The notes below the pieces were generated by a model that saw only the letters and a program-made list of their open reading frames with translations, made no database searches and was not told the origin of the DNA. Positions 25,620 to 33,074 of a stretch of DNA of 64,000 bases are shown piece after piece. The stretch spans positions 1 to 64,000 of the forward strand of contig JAJXUE010000011.1 in assembly GCA_021783135.1 (NCBI GenBank). The letters run 5' to 3'. Position numbers and translations under genes: made by a program. Positions within the stretch are counted from its first letter, which is position 1. Each line of letters starts with the position of its first letter. This DNA is from Bacillota bacterium (lineage in GTDB: Bacteria > Bacillota > Desulfitobacteriia > Desulfitobacteriales > JAJXUE01).

Positions 25620-26426
25620 ATGCAGGAACTCAAACCTAAAGTACTCTTAGGTAGCCCCATTCGTCAAAAAAACGAGATACTAAGCAAATTTCTATCGGGA
25701 CTTGAAGAATTAAACAAAGATAGTCTGCTTAACGTTGACTATTTTTTTATTGATGATAATATCGAAGAGGTATCAAGCCAGCTACTACGCCATTTTACCG
25801 AGAAAAATGCCAATACAACCCTTACACGAGTTCATACTCAAGCAACAAACCATTATTTGTGTAATGAAAACACCCACGTCTGGGAAGAGGAACTCATATG
25901 GAAGGTAGCTGATTTTAAAAATCATATGATCCAGAAGGCGACCAACGACGGTTACGATTATTTGTTCTTGGTTGATTCTGATTTAATATTGCATCCCAAA
26001 ACCCTGGCACATTTAGTAAGTCTTAATAAAGACATCGTCTCCGAGATATTTTGGACCAAGTGGGAACCAGACTTCCCGGAATTGCCGCAGGTCTGGATGT
26101 TTGACCAATATAACTTATATGAGAATTCAGGAGGCTCTGCTTTAACCCCGGCAGAGGTTATCCAAAAAGTTCAAGCCTTTATCAAACAATTAAGAGTTCC
26201 TGGGGTTTACCGGGTTGGAGGATTAGGCGCTTGTACGCTCATTAGCAAAAAAGCGCTACTGGCAGGTGCTAATTACAATAAAATTTACAATATAAGCTTT
26301 GTCGGCGAAGACAGGCATTTTTGCATCCGGGCTGTAGCACTTGGCTTCGAACTTTTTGTCGACACACATTACCCCGCATGTCATTTTTACCGACTTTCTG
26401 ACTTAGAGGTACTTAAGAGGTCTTAG
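25620..26426 (+). CDS. GT-A-fold glycosyltransferase
   Basis: 268 residues. It begins KPKVLLGSPIRQKNEILSKF; the DxD-like motif is in YLFLVDSDLILHPKTLAHL (about 120-138), and a later conserved region is GVYRVGGLGACTLISKKAL and FVGEDRHFCIRAVALGFEL, with the GED/DRHF pattern of catalytic-site loops in this fold. The arrangement recalls Anp1-like or related protein/glycan transferases. GAGGAGG lies 8 nt before the ATG. Second gene of a pair with the 222-residue GT2. Confidence 0.78.
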   Translation: MQELKPKVLLGSPIRQKNEILSKFLSGLEELNKDSLLNVDYFFIDDNIEEVSSQLLRHFTEKNANTTLTRVHTQATNHYLCNENTHVWEEELIWKVADFKNHMIQKATNDGYDYLFLVDSDLILHPKTLAHLVSLNKDIVSEIFWTKWEPDFPELPQVWMFDQYNLYENSGGSALTPAEVIQKVQAFIKQLRVPGVYRVGGLGACTLISKKALLAGANYNKIYNISFVGEDRHFCIRAVALGFELFVDTHYPACHFYRLSDLEVLKRS

Positions 26427-26652
26427 TATACTTTGTAGGTATATCTAATCTGAACCACATTTAATTCATGCTTCATGGGCTTTCTAGCTTCCTTGATAGC
26501 ATCGATAGTTCAGTCAAAATCGATGGGCAGGAATATTATAGATTTATGACTTAACGCAGGGATAAATATCCAGTTGCCTTGGTACAACTTGTTTAAGAAC
26601 GTACTAAGCACATTCAAGTCTGCATACCTGTTATTGAAAGGATGTGTAGCCA

Positions 26653-27201
26653 GTGAGTACACAGGGGTCGTTAATTGTTAAAGAACTTATTGGCAAAACC
26701 GTGCAAACTTTACAGCTAACCAGCTGTTTCGCCGCTCCATTTCCCATCAAAGAAGTATTTGAGGTAAGACACTCTATCCTTCCGGTAAAAACAGTAATCG
26801 GAAAAAAGGGAACCGCTTACTTCGGCAAGGTAAATCTTAAAGCTTACTGCATTAGTGATAACGATTTAAATCTAAATTTAGTTGAAGAGTCTATTAACTT
26901 TAGGGGTTTTGCCATTTACTCAGAATTCTCCCCACCAGAGCAACCCACTATAGACATCAAGACAACGGTTCAAGACGTCTTCGTTGAGGATCTAGATGCT
27001 CAGACAATTAAAATATTTATGATTGTGCTTGTAGACATTACTTTTACCCTTGACAAAGAATTGAACAACCCAGATATTCTTCTGCCTTCAGGCTATATGT
27101 CATTGGCGAACTCGGACCCGACTTCACATGAATTTAAGATTGAGGTCGAAAACTCCGATTCAGATCCTGAATTAACAATTCATGACTTGCAAATTGAATA
27201 G
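26653..27201 (+). CDS. Hypothetical beta-rich protein, SPOCS/coat-like
   Basis: 182 residues from GTG 26653; AAAGGATG lies upstream. After SLIVKELIGKTVQTLQLT, the middle (about 28-135) alternates strands: FEVRHSILPVKTVIGKKGTA, YFGKVNLKAYCISDN, FRGFAIYSEF, TIKIFMIVLVDITFTL. This layout recalls SPOCS (DUF3794) domains of spore-coat proteins such as SipL, but I cannot claim membership from motifs. The C-terminus is acidic (EVENSDSDPELTIHDLQ). No signal peptide. It fits a structural component of the island. The 226-bp gap before it (26427-26652) shows nothing recognisable. Confidence 0.55.
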   Translation: MSTQGSLIVKELIGKTVQTLQLTSCFAAPFPIKEVFEVRHSILPVKTVIGKKGTAYFGKVNLKAYCISDNDLNLNLVEESINFRGFAIYSEFSPPEQPTIDIKTTVQDVFVEDLDAQTIKIFMIVLVDITFTLDKELNNPDILLPSGYMSLANSDPTSHEFKIEVENSDSDPELTIHDLQIE

Positions 27202-27220
27202 CTAGCTAGCGGTCTGTATT

Positions 27221-27344
27221 GACAGGACTTGGCAAACAAGTTCTGTCTCGTACTATCAGACAATATAACCTCGCCAACCAAGCTAGGGCAGCGGAAGATA
27301 GTACGGGGGAAAGCGCGCGTAGAGGAAATCGATGCGCGCTTTTC
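27221..27344 (+). ncRNA. Structured three-hairpin region ending in a terminator
   Basis: There are three adjacent stems: GACAGGACTTG (27221-27231) with 27237-27247 (11 bp, one G-U); CGTACTATC (27249-27257) with GATAGTACG (27297-27305), enclosing 39 nt; and GAAAGCGCGC (27309-27318) with 27334-27343, followed by TTTTCTT. It could be a 3' UTR structure with a terminator, a small RNA, or a leader of the next gene. No known riboswitch consensus was matched. The third hairpin is the confident terminator part. Confidence 0.5.
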
Positions 27345-27351
27345 TTATTGC
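27325..27351 (+). repeat. 27-nt element shared with 17033-17059 (copy 2)
   Basis: It matches 17033-17059 at 25 of 27 positions. Here it forms the 3' arm and T-tract of an intact terminator hairpin (27309-27344). The two copies lie 10.3 kb apart, both at the ends of surface-island genes. Confidence 0.7.
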
Positions 27352-27504
27352 GCAATTAAGGATCCGCTACGGGTACAAACCTTAGTACGTAAGAATATAT
27401 TATAACCAAAGGGAACTTGCTAAGTGTACACCAAGTCCAAAAGTGATAACATGGCTAACACGAATAAGACGACATGACGTTAGCCTATGAAAGGAGTATG
27501 TACG

Positions 27505-27849
27505 ATGTCAGAAATTGAGGTTCAGGCCTGCATTTCACATGATCCGGACCAACCGCATCTGTGCCCACCTTGCACCAAGCAGGACTTTAAGCTATCCGAT
27601 GATGTAAGTGTTAAGGTTAACAAAGGGCAGGAGGTGACACAGGACATTATCCTTCATCCCAACCTGTTGAAAGATTTTGGGACCGTCAGTGGTTGTGTTA
27701 AAGATCCATGTGGACACCCAGTTGCCTATGCGCTAGTTAAGGTTTTCGATCACAAACACCGTCCATTCGCCCATGTTTTCACTAACCACGAGGGACAATT
27801 TCTTATTTGTTTACCGCCCGGCCACTATTTTTTAAAGGCAGTTCGATAA
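27505..27849 (+). CDS. Small carboxypeptidase-regulatory-like (Ig-fold) protein
   Basis: 114 residues from ATG 27505, chosen because AAAGGAG lies 8 nt upstream; an in-frame ATG six codons earlier has no site. The C-terminal 65 residues form a carboxypeptidase-regulatory-like beta-sandwich: GTVSGCVKDPCGHPVAYALV, KVFDHKHRPFAHVFTNHEGQ, FLICLPPGHYFLKAV. The N-terminal part has HDPDQPHLCPPCTKQDFKL, with a CPPC pair that could bind metal. No signal peptide. Proteins of this size and fold occur as surface or coat structural elements; that role is inferred from the neighbours. Confidence 0.7.
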   Translation: MSEIEVQACISHDPDQPHLCPPCTKQDFKLSDDVSVKVNKGQEVTQDIILHPNLLKDFGTVSGCVKDPCGHPVAYALVKVFDHKHRPFAHVFTNHEGQFLICLPPGHYFLKAVR

Positions 27850-27915
27850 TAGCCTACAGGTTGATGCCTTAAAGGCAGGACATTGTTAAAAACCGAGTTA
27901 GTATCAACTAGAAAA

Positions 27916-27954
27916 ATAGGCTACGGGGTCACCAAAAGGTGGTTCGTAGCCTAT
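27916..27954 (+). terminator. Hairpin after the carboxypeptidase-like gene
   Basis: ATAGGCTACG (27916-27925) pairs with CGTAGCCTAT (27945-27954), with inner ACC/GGT pairing and CATTTG following. It closes the surface island before the convergent deacetylase. Confidence 0.65.
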
Positions 27955-28062
27955 CATTTGATGTTACATTTAATTTTTAAGTGGGATTCATGTCTGCACA
28001 GTTTAACCCTTGAAATTACCTAAAATTTAATCTAAATCCATTTTTATTACCATAGATATGCG

Positions 28063-29061
28063 TCACGCCCCGCCTTTAATTGACGGTTGGCTTGTAGTTG
28101 CACCTGGCTTTTGCCCGCTATTTTGCGGCAGCATGGTCACCGGAAAATGTCCCGGATGCGCGATGGCCACGGGCAAAGACGCCACACCGAGATGATCTGT
28201 TGCCAGGATGGTCATTAACTTTTGTACCTCAGCATCAACACCTGGTACCCAGTGTAAGAGAATAATTGCCCCCGGTTGCAGCTGCTTATCGTTATAGGTT
28301 TTGAGCACACCATTACTCATCACGGCACTCCACATTATGACATGTTTGATGCCCGCTTGATATACTACCTGGCAAACCGTATGGTTGTAATCGCCATACG
28401 GAGGTCGAAACAAGACTGGCCGACTCGCCAAAGCGGTAAAATACGCCATAGGTTGCTTGATTTGCTGCTCCATCCCCGTTAAGGAACTTTGCGTCAGATT
28501 AGGGTGGGAAAAGGTGTGGTTTTCCACATCCCCACCCGCGCGGACAAACTCGCGCCAATAAGCCGGGTGCTCTGCTGCCGCCTGTTCGATGAGAAAGGCT
28601 GTTATCGGCAAATGGTAATGCTGCATGATTTGCAAAACAGCAGAATTAGGATACCAGCCATCATCAATAGTGATAAAAACAGCCCTTTCGGTTGGCGGCA
28701 AAGCCCAGATTACATTTGCGGCCGGGGCTTGTCCCAATGGCGAGACGTTAAGCGAAGAGGCAGTGGACTTATCATTTTGACCATTATTTGCATTTCCTTC
28801 AGTTTCGCCTGCTAACGCTGTTGGCCCTGTTGATACTGTTGATACTGTTGAAGCCGTTGCCACAGTGGATGACGTACTCTCTGCTGCATTTGCCGCACCA
28901 GGCAAACCTAATTTCTGCGCTTTTTTAGGACTTTTACCTACAGCCGAAGACGCCTTAAATGCTTGAAAACTGAAAATATTAGCAGGTAATGACAATCCAA
29001 TCAATAAAATAGCAACCACTACAAAAATTATTATAGCAATCAGATACTTCTTGTTGCGCAT
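28063..29061 (-). CDS. Membrane-anchored polysaccharide deacetylase (NodB fold)
   Basis: 332 residues. An N-terminal anchor (about 5-27, IAIIIFVVVAILLIGLSL) is followed by a Ser/Thr/Ala-rich linker to about 120. The NodB domain (about 125-310) has the first-motif TIDDGWYPNS (catalytic and metal Asp), HTFSHPNL (metal His pair), RPPYGDYN, and a late IILLHWVPG. The enzyme removes acetyl groups from wall or capsular amino sugars outside the membrane. The linker is very rich in small residues (STVATASTVSTVSTGPT). It starts at ATG 29061 after GAGGTAAT. Not part of the nif operon; a terminator and an operator-like palindrome lie between them. Confidence 0.88.
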   Translation of the reverse strand: MRNKKYLIAIIIFVVVAILLIGLSLPANIFSFQAFKASSAVGKSPKKAQKLGLPGAANAAESTSSTVATASTVSTVSTGPTALAGETEGNANNGQNDKSTASSLNVSPLGQAPAANVIWALPPTERAVFITIDDGWYPNSAVLQIMQHYHLPITAFLIEQAAAEHPAYWREFVRAGGDVENHTFSHPNLTQSSLTGMEQQIKQPMAYFTALASRPVLFRPPYGDYNHTVCQVVYQAGIKHVIMWSAVMSNGVLKTYNDKQLQPGAIILLHWVPGVDAEVQKLMTILATDHLGVASLPVAIAHPGHFPVTMLPQNSGQKPGATTSQPSIKGGA

Positions 29062-29160
29062 ATATTACCTCTGTTCCCTGCTCTTGCTCAATCTCGACGT
29101 TCTTTTCAACTAAAATTCGTTATAATTCCTTAATTTTCGGTGGTGTTGGAGATTCTTTTG

Positions 29161-29184
29161 TATTGCTTACACTTGTAAGCAATA
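29161..29184. promoter_or_regulatory. 10-bp perfect palindrome upstream of the deacetylase
   Basis: TATTGCTTAC and GTAAGCAATA pair perfectly around 4 nt, 100 nt before the deacetylase start. The short loop and absence of a T-tract suggest an operator (TetR- or GntR-like size) rather than a terminator. Confidence 0.45.
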
Positions 29185-29234
29185 TGATTCTACACCGACA
29201 ACTAATAGCTGTCAATTAAATATGGGGAAACATA

Positions 29235-29282
29235 AAATCCTACTATCCGGACTTATAATTTAAGATCCGAATAGTAGGATTT
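29235..29282 (-). terminator. Terminator of the nif operon
   Basis: AAATCCTACTATCCGGA (29235-29251) pairs with 29266-29282 over 17 positions with one mismatch. On the minus strand it lies 54 nt after the last nif gene. Confidence 0.8.
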
Positions 29283-29336
29283 AGTGCCTATGCGAAGGCA
29301 ATTTAGCATTCGTTAAATACCAGACTTGTACACAGG

Positions 29337-29954
29337 CTAAGAACACCGCTTAGTTATGAGCACCTTGACTTCATTTTGTGCGACTTGTTCAACCTTGGCT
29401 TGCAAATTACCCGTGAGTAATTCCGTTTCCAACCAAGGTGGTATATGGTTACAAATAACCTCGAGCGAATAAAACTTACCCTGTCGCAAGAATGGCAGCA
29501 AGGCTTGCTTAGTTGTAAAACCGACATTACTGCGTTGAATATCTTGCAACGACATGCGGAAGTGCCCCTGTTCAAGCTCACTGGGCCAGGTAGGAAATAT
29601 GGCTGTCTCCACTGTCGGTGCGGCAATATCTTCTTGCGCAACAATGTAATCCAAAAACTCCTCCGGTTGACCGGCAAATTCCCACACACTTATTCCCGCC
29701 TTTTCCAATTCAAAGTAGGGAATCCCGGCTACCGCAGAGCCGGCTAAGACTTTGCAGTCACCTAAAAAAGCCAAGGCCGCAGTCATACTTTGTCGCATAC
29801 CCTTGAGACCGGAACTTTTGTCTAGGGAAAATTCTTGTTCCCGGGCGATGTGCCACCCATCACGTACTTTGTGATATATCACAATTTTGCCCTGATCATA
29901 CAGCGAAGCAGTCTCACCCAGCTCGTTGACATAAACAGCTACGTCTTTCAACAC
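29337..29954 (-). CDS. AnfO-like nitrogenase accessory protein
   Basis: 205 residues from GTG 29954, with GGAGG 7 nt upstream. It begins LKDVAVYVNELGETASLYDQ and has KVIYHKVRDGW-like and LGDCKVLAGSAVAGIPYFEL segments in the pattern I associate with the AnfO family, which was named from iron-only nitrogenase clusters and has no well-established biochemical role. The sugar-phosphate-like DinG-type or NifX folds do not fit. Here it is the last gene of a Mo-type nif operon, after the ferredoxin; no anfG/vnfG or second nifDK set is present. It is probably a cofactor- or electron-supply helper. Confidence 0.65.
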   Translation of the reverse strand: MLKDVAVYVNELGETASLYDQGKIVIYHKVRDGWHIAREQEFSLDKSSGLKGMRQSMTAALAFLGDCKVLAGSAVAGIPYFELEKAGISVWEFAGQPEEFLDYIVAQEDIAAPTVETAIFPTWPSELEQGHFRMSLQDIQRSNVGFTTKQALLPFLRQGKFYSLEVICNHIPPWLETELLTGNLQAKVEQVAQNEVKVLITKRCS

Positions 29955-29982
29955 TTCTATGCCTCCTTCCGCGCCCCGGCTC

Positions 29983-30294
29983 TCATCTCAGCAAAAGTCG
30001 TTCCACCGGTTGACCATTTTCGATATGTTCGTCCATGATAACACTAATGTCAGCCACACTCACTTTGCCGTACCAGACATTATCCGGGTAGACCACAACT
30101 ATTGGCCCTTGTTCGCACAGCCCCAAACACCCAGTATTTGATACCATTACTTCGCTCCCAAGTTCACGCTCCTCCACTTCAAGCAAGAAGTTCTGCATTA
30201 AGTCTACTCCACCTTTAGTGTGGCAAAACCCTTTTTGTTGTCCCGTTGCTCTTGAACTAGTACAGACTAAAATATGATATTTCGGCTTTAACAT
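29983..30294 (-). CDS. Thioredoxin-like [2Fe-2S] ferredoxin
   Basis: 103 residues from ATG 30294, chosen because GGAGGT sits just upstream of MLKPKYHILVCTSS. The four ligands are visible as CTSSRATGQQKGFC (first two Cys) and NTGCLGLCEQGP (last two), the spacing of thioredoxin-fold 2Fe-2S ferredoxins such as the nif-linked FdI/'Shethna'-type proteins. Likely roles are electron transfer to nitrogenase assembly or protection. It lies between nifB and the anfO-like gene with short gaps, so it belongs to the nif transcript. Confidence 0.88.
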   Translation of the reverse strand: MLKPKYHILVCTSSRATGQQKGFCHTKGGVDLMQNFLLEVEERELGSEVMVSNTGCLGLCEQGPIVVVYPDNVWYGKVSVADISVIMDEHIENGQPVERLLLR

Positions 30295-30392
30295 CTTAAC
30301 CTCCATTTCGCAGCAACCGCTGGCAACACAAATGGCAAATTCACGTCTAAATTGGTCTGAAATTGCCCGAGTCAAGCAATTTCCTAGCGGCG

Positions 30393-31652
30393 CTAGCTAA
30401 TTAATTTACTCGCTTGCAACAAACCGTTCGGGATGGAGTCACATGACTCTATAACCAAAATGTCATTATTAAACAATCTTCTTTTGGCTTCGTACCCAAT
30501 ACGCAGTGTTAAAACGGCAGCGCAATCTCGCAAGGCTACAAGTACTTTGTCCTTATTGTGGTCACTCTCCTCGCATCCCTCTACTCCAACGCAATATTGC
30601 GTTACGTCCCGCACTTCGACAAGGGTAAACATATGCCCATTACCGCTGTAAATACGAAATTGCTTGGCGTGGCCGAAATGCTGATCCACCATGATGCCCT
30701 GCTTTGAAGTTACGGCAATTGTGTATTTTTGTTCCGCAACCTCATCGCACTGGTCGGGCAATGTCGGCGACTGGGGAGCACGAAACTCGGGCGATCTATC
30801 TTCACCCAGCAGACCAATGGCATCTGCGCGGCATTGTTGGCAATGGAACATTTGCCGCATATCTACTTGGCACCTTTCTCGCAACTTCGCCAGATCCTTC
30901 TGACTTGTCTGAGGGAAATCGGCAAACGCACTGCCTGGCGCAGGAATCAGGGGCATAATATTGGTAATAAACACACTCAAATCGCGCATTTTCTGCACCA
31001 CCGCCGGGATATGCGTAGCATTAATGCCGGGAATCATCACAATATTAACCTTAACCAACACACCGCGCCGCACCAGGTATTCGATTCCGGCCAGCTGATT
31101 GCACAACAATAGTTCCGCACCTTTGACACCGGTATAGGTTTTACCTTCGTACGTAACAAAGTTATAAATTTGGGCCCCTATTTCCGGGTCAATACTATTT
31201 ACGGTTACGGTCACATGTTTAACGCCCAAATCAACTATTTCCTGGGCATACATGGGCAACATCAAACCGTTGGTTGATAAACAAAAGGTTACCTCAGCGT
31301 CGGTGCCCCGAATTAGGCTTAGCGCGCGTTTAGTTTGCTCCCAATTGGCTAAAGCATCTCCCGGCCCGGCTACGCCTACAACACTTAAATTAGGTACTTT
31401 TGTTTTCACCAACTCATACTTTGCCTGCGCGCCTTCCGGAGTGAGCACCTCACTAGTCACGCCCGGTCTGCTTTCATTAACACAGTCATACTTCCGATTG
31501 CAGTAATTACAGCTGATATTGCACTTGGGCGCTATCGGCAAGTGCATCCTGGCGTACCTGTGATGCGCTTCAGCAGAGTAGCACGGATGTCGCTGCGTTT
31601 CTGTCGTAATTTCGCCGGTTGCGGCTTGGCTGCTACATCCTTTACAACTCAT
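30393..31652 (-). CDS. nifB: Nitrogenase cofactor biosynthesis protein NifB (radical SAM + NifX-like domain)
   Basis: 419 residues from ATG 31652 (GAGAGG 8 nt upstream). It makes NifB-co, the 8Fe-9S-C core of FeMo-co. It has an N-terminal CKGC, the radical-SAM motif CNISCNYCNRKYDC (about 45-58), GVAGPGDALAN (SAM contact), and a second Cys pair MFHCQQCRADAIG near 275. A C-terminal NifX/NafY-like domain (about 315-419, with VDQHFGHAKQF) is fused, as in most bacterial NifB. The start overlaps the end of nifN by 11 nt, indicating translational coupling. Confidence 0.97.
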   Translation of the reverse strand: MSCKGCSSQAATGEITTETQRHPCYSAEAHHRYARMHLPIAPKCNISCNYCNRKYDCVNESRPGVTSEVLTPEGAQAKYELVKTKVPNLSVVGVAGPGDALANWEQTKRALSLIRGTDAEVTFCLSTNGLMLPMYAQEIVDLGVKHVTVTVNSIDPEIGAQIYNFVTYEGKTYTGVKGAELLLCNQLAGIEYLVRRGVLVKVNIVMIPGINATHIPAVVQKMRDLSVFITNIMPLIPAPGSAFADFPQTSQKDLAKLRERCQVDMRQMFHCQQCRADAIGLLGEDRSPEFRAPQSPTLPDQCDEVAEQKYTIAVTSKQGIMVDQHFGHAKQFRIYSGNGHMFTLVEVRDVTQYCVGVEGCEESDHNKDKVLVALRDCAAVLTLRIGYEAKRRLFNNDILVIESCDSIPNGLLQASKLIS

Positions 31653-33063
31653 GTCGCTCACCTCTCAGTCCTGAATTGGGTAGCGTTGCATCAGGCAGCC
31701 TGTCTGCGCCGCGGTAGAAGGTATCATACATAGTTTGGCGATAGCCGCGTTGTTTTTCCGCCAGCAGAGTATTTGTAATCTGATCGAGCAGCATCATACT
31801 ACCGGCATACCCCACGGACAGGATGCGTTGTCCACCGACGCGGTCATGAATCGGAAAGCCCAGCCTTACCAAGGGAATTCCTTGCTTTTCCGTCAGGTAG
31901 CGCCCATCTGAAGGACCGATAGCAATATTTGCGTCCATACTATGAGCCAAAATAGCCACGAAATCAGCATTATGGATGAATTCCACCGGGTGGTCTACAT
32001 CTGTAAGCTTAGGCTGTAATAGTTGCGCCAGGGGAGAATTTTTGCTGCCGGTTGCTACGGTAACCGGATATACACCATTTTCCAAACAAAGCTGACACAC
32101 CGCGTACACCAACTCCGCCTCACCGAAAATAACGCTACGCCCTTGAAAATTGTACTTGTGGGAGTCTACCATAGCATCCAGCAAACGGCCGCGTTCATCC
32201 TGGAGAGCCGCAGGCACTGCAACTCCGCTTATCTCCTGCAAAGCCTGCAAGAACAAGTCGGTGTTTTGCACTCCGATTGGTATAGGCAAGTTGTATAGAG
32301 GTACGCCGAATTCTTTGGCCAGGTAATGGCCCGGGGATAAATTTTGCTCAAGCGTCAGGCCAAATTGCACCGTGGCCCTAGCCCCCGGCATAGCCATAAT
32401 GTCCTCGATCTTTGTACCACCGTCCGGTACCTTGCGATAAGGTTTGACCAATGGACGGTCCAGCGTTGTCGAATAGTCTGGTAGCAAGGTGTAATCCAAC
32501 TGCATCATTGCCAAAATCCGTTTGATTTCCCGGATATCTGCCGGGCTAATATCCGGAATTATCACATTGAGCTTAGAATGTTTTGGTGTCGCCGTGGCTA
32601 AATGGCTTACGATCGTTTTTACTGCCTGCCAATACCCTTCCGCGTGACTGCCCCCATAACCCGGGGTAGACACCGGCACGATCAGAGACTTGAGCAAACC
32701 TCTTTCCTGCAGATATTGTGACGTGATGCGGTCTATATCTTCCCCAATCGTCTCAGCTAGGCAAGTGGTGAGCACGCCGATAACCTCCGGCGCGTAAACC
32801 TGCATCAGATTGTCCAGACCCTGTTTCAGGTTTTTTTCTCCTCCGTAAATAGTGCCGTTTTCATTCAGGGATGAAGAAGCTACGTCGATGGGCTCATTAA
32901 AGTGTTCGGCCATATGCCTGCGCATATAAGTGCTGCAACCCTGGGAACCATGGATTAAAACCATCGAATTTTCCAGACCCTTAAAGGGTAGGATGGCCCC
33001 CATGGGCATGCACATTTTGCAGGGATTTTCTGTTGCCGACCGAAAGTGTACATTTGTGTCCAT
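31642..33063 (-). CDS. nifN: Nitrogenase cofactor scaffold subunit NifN
   Basis: 473 residues from ATG 33063, with AAAGGAGGT 5 nt upstream; the frame extends further but without a site. With NifE it forms the scaffold on which NifB-co matures to FeMo-co. NifK-like signatures: NPCKMCMPMGAILPFKG, HGSQGCSTYMRRHMAEHFNE, TTCLAETIGEDI. It lies 11 nt after nifE. The order nifE-nifN-nifB is standard in clostridial operons. Assigned to NifN rather than NifK by the CMPMGA motif and position after nifE. Confidence 0.94.
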   Translation of the reverse strand: MDTNVHFRSATENPCKMCMPMGAILPFKGLENSMVLIHGSQGCSTYMRRHMAEHFNEPIDVASSSLNENGTIYGGEKNLKQGLDNLMQVYAPEVIGVLTTCLAETIGEDIDRITSQYLQERGLLKSLIVPVSTPGYGGSHAEGYWQAVKTIVSHLATATPKHSKLNVIIPDISPADIREIKRILAMMQLDYTLLPDYSTTLDRPLVKPYRKVPDGGTKIEDIMAMPGARATVQFGLTLEQNLSPGHYLAKEFGVPLYNLPIPIGVQNTDLFLQALQEISGVAVPAALQDERGRLLDAMVDSHKYNFQGRSVIFGEAELVYAVCQLCLENGVYPVTVATGSKNSPLAQLLQPKLTDVDHPVEFIHNADFVAILAHSMDANIAIGPSDGRYLTEKQGIPLVRLGFPIHDRVGGQRILSVGYAGSMMLLDQITNTLLAEKQRGYRQTMYDTFYRGADRLPDATLPNSGLRGERHEL

Positions 33064-33074
33064 GTTGACCTCCT

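Noticed and set aside
27221-27344. Cyclic-di-GMP, guanidine or T-box riboswitch
   Set aside because: None of the conserved loops of those classes (for example GCAAACC, CTAGGG-CCG pair, AGGGTGG-ACCGCG) is present in the right arrangement.
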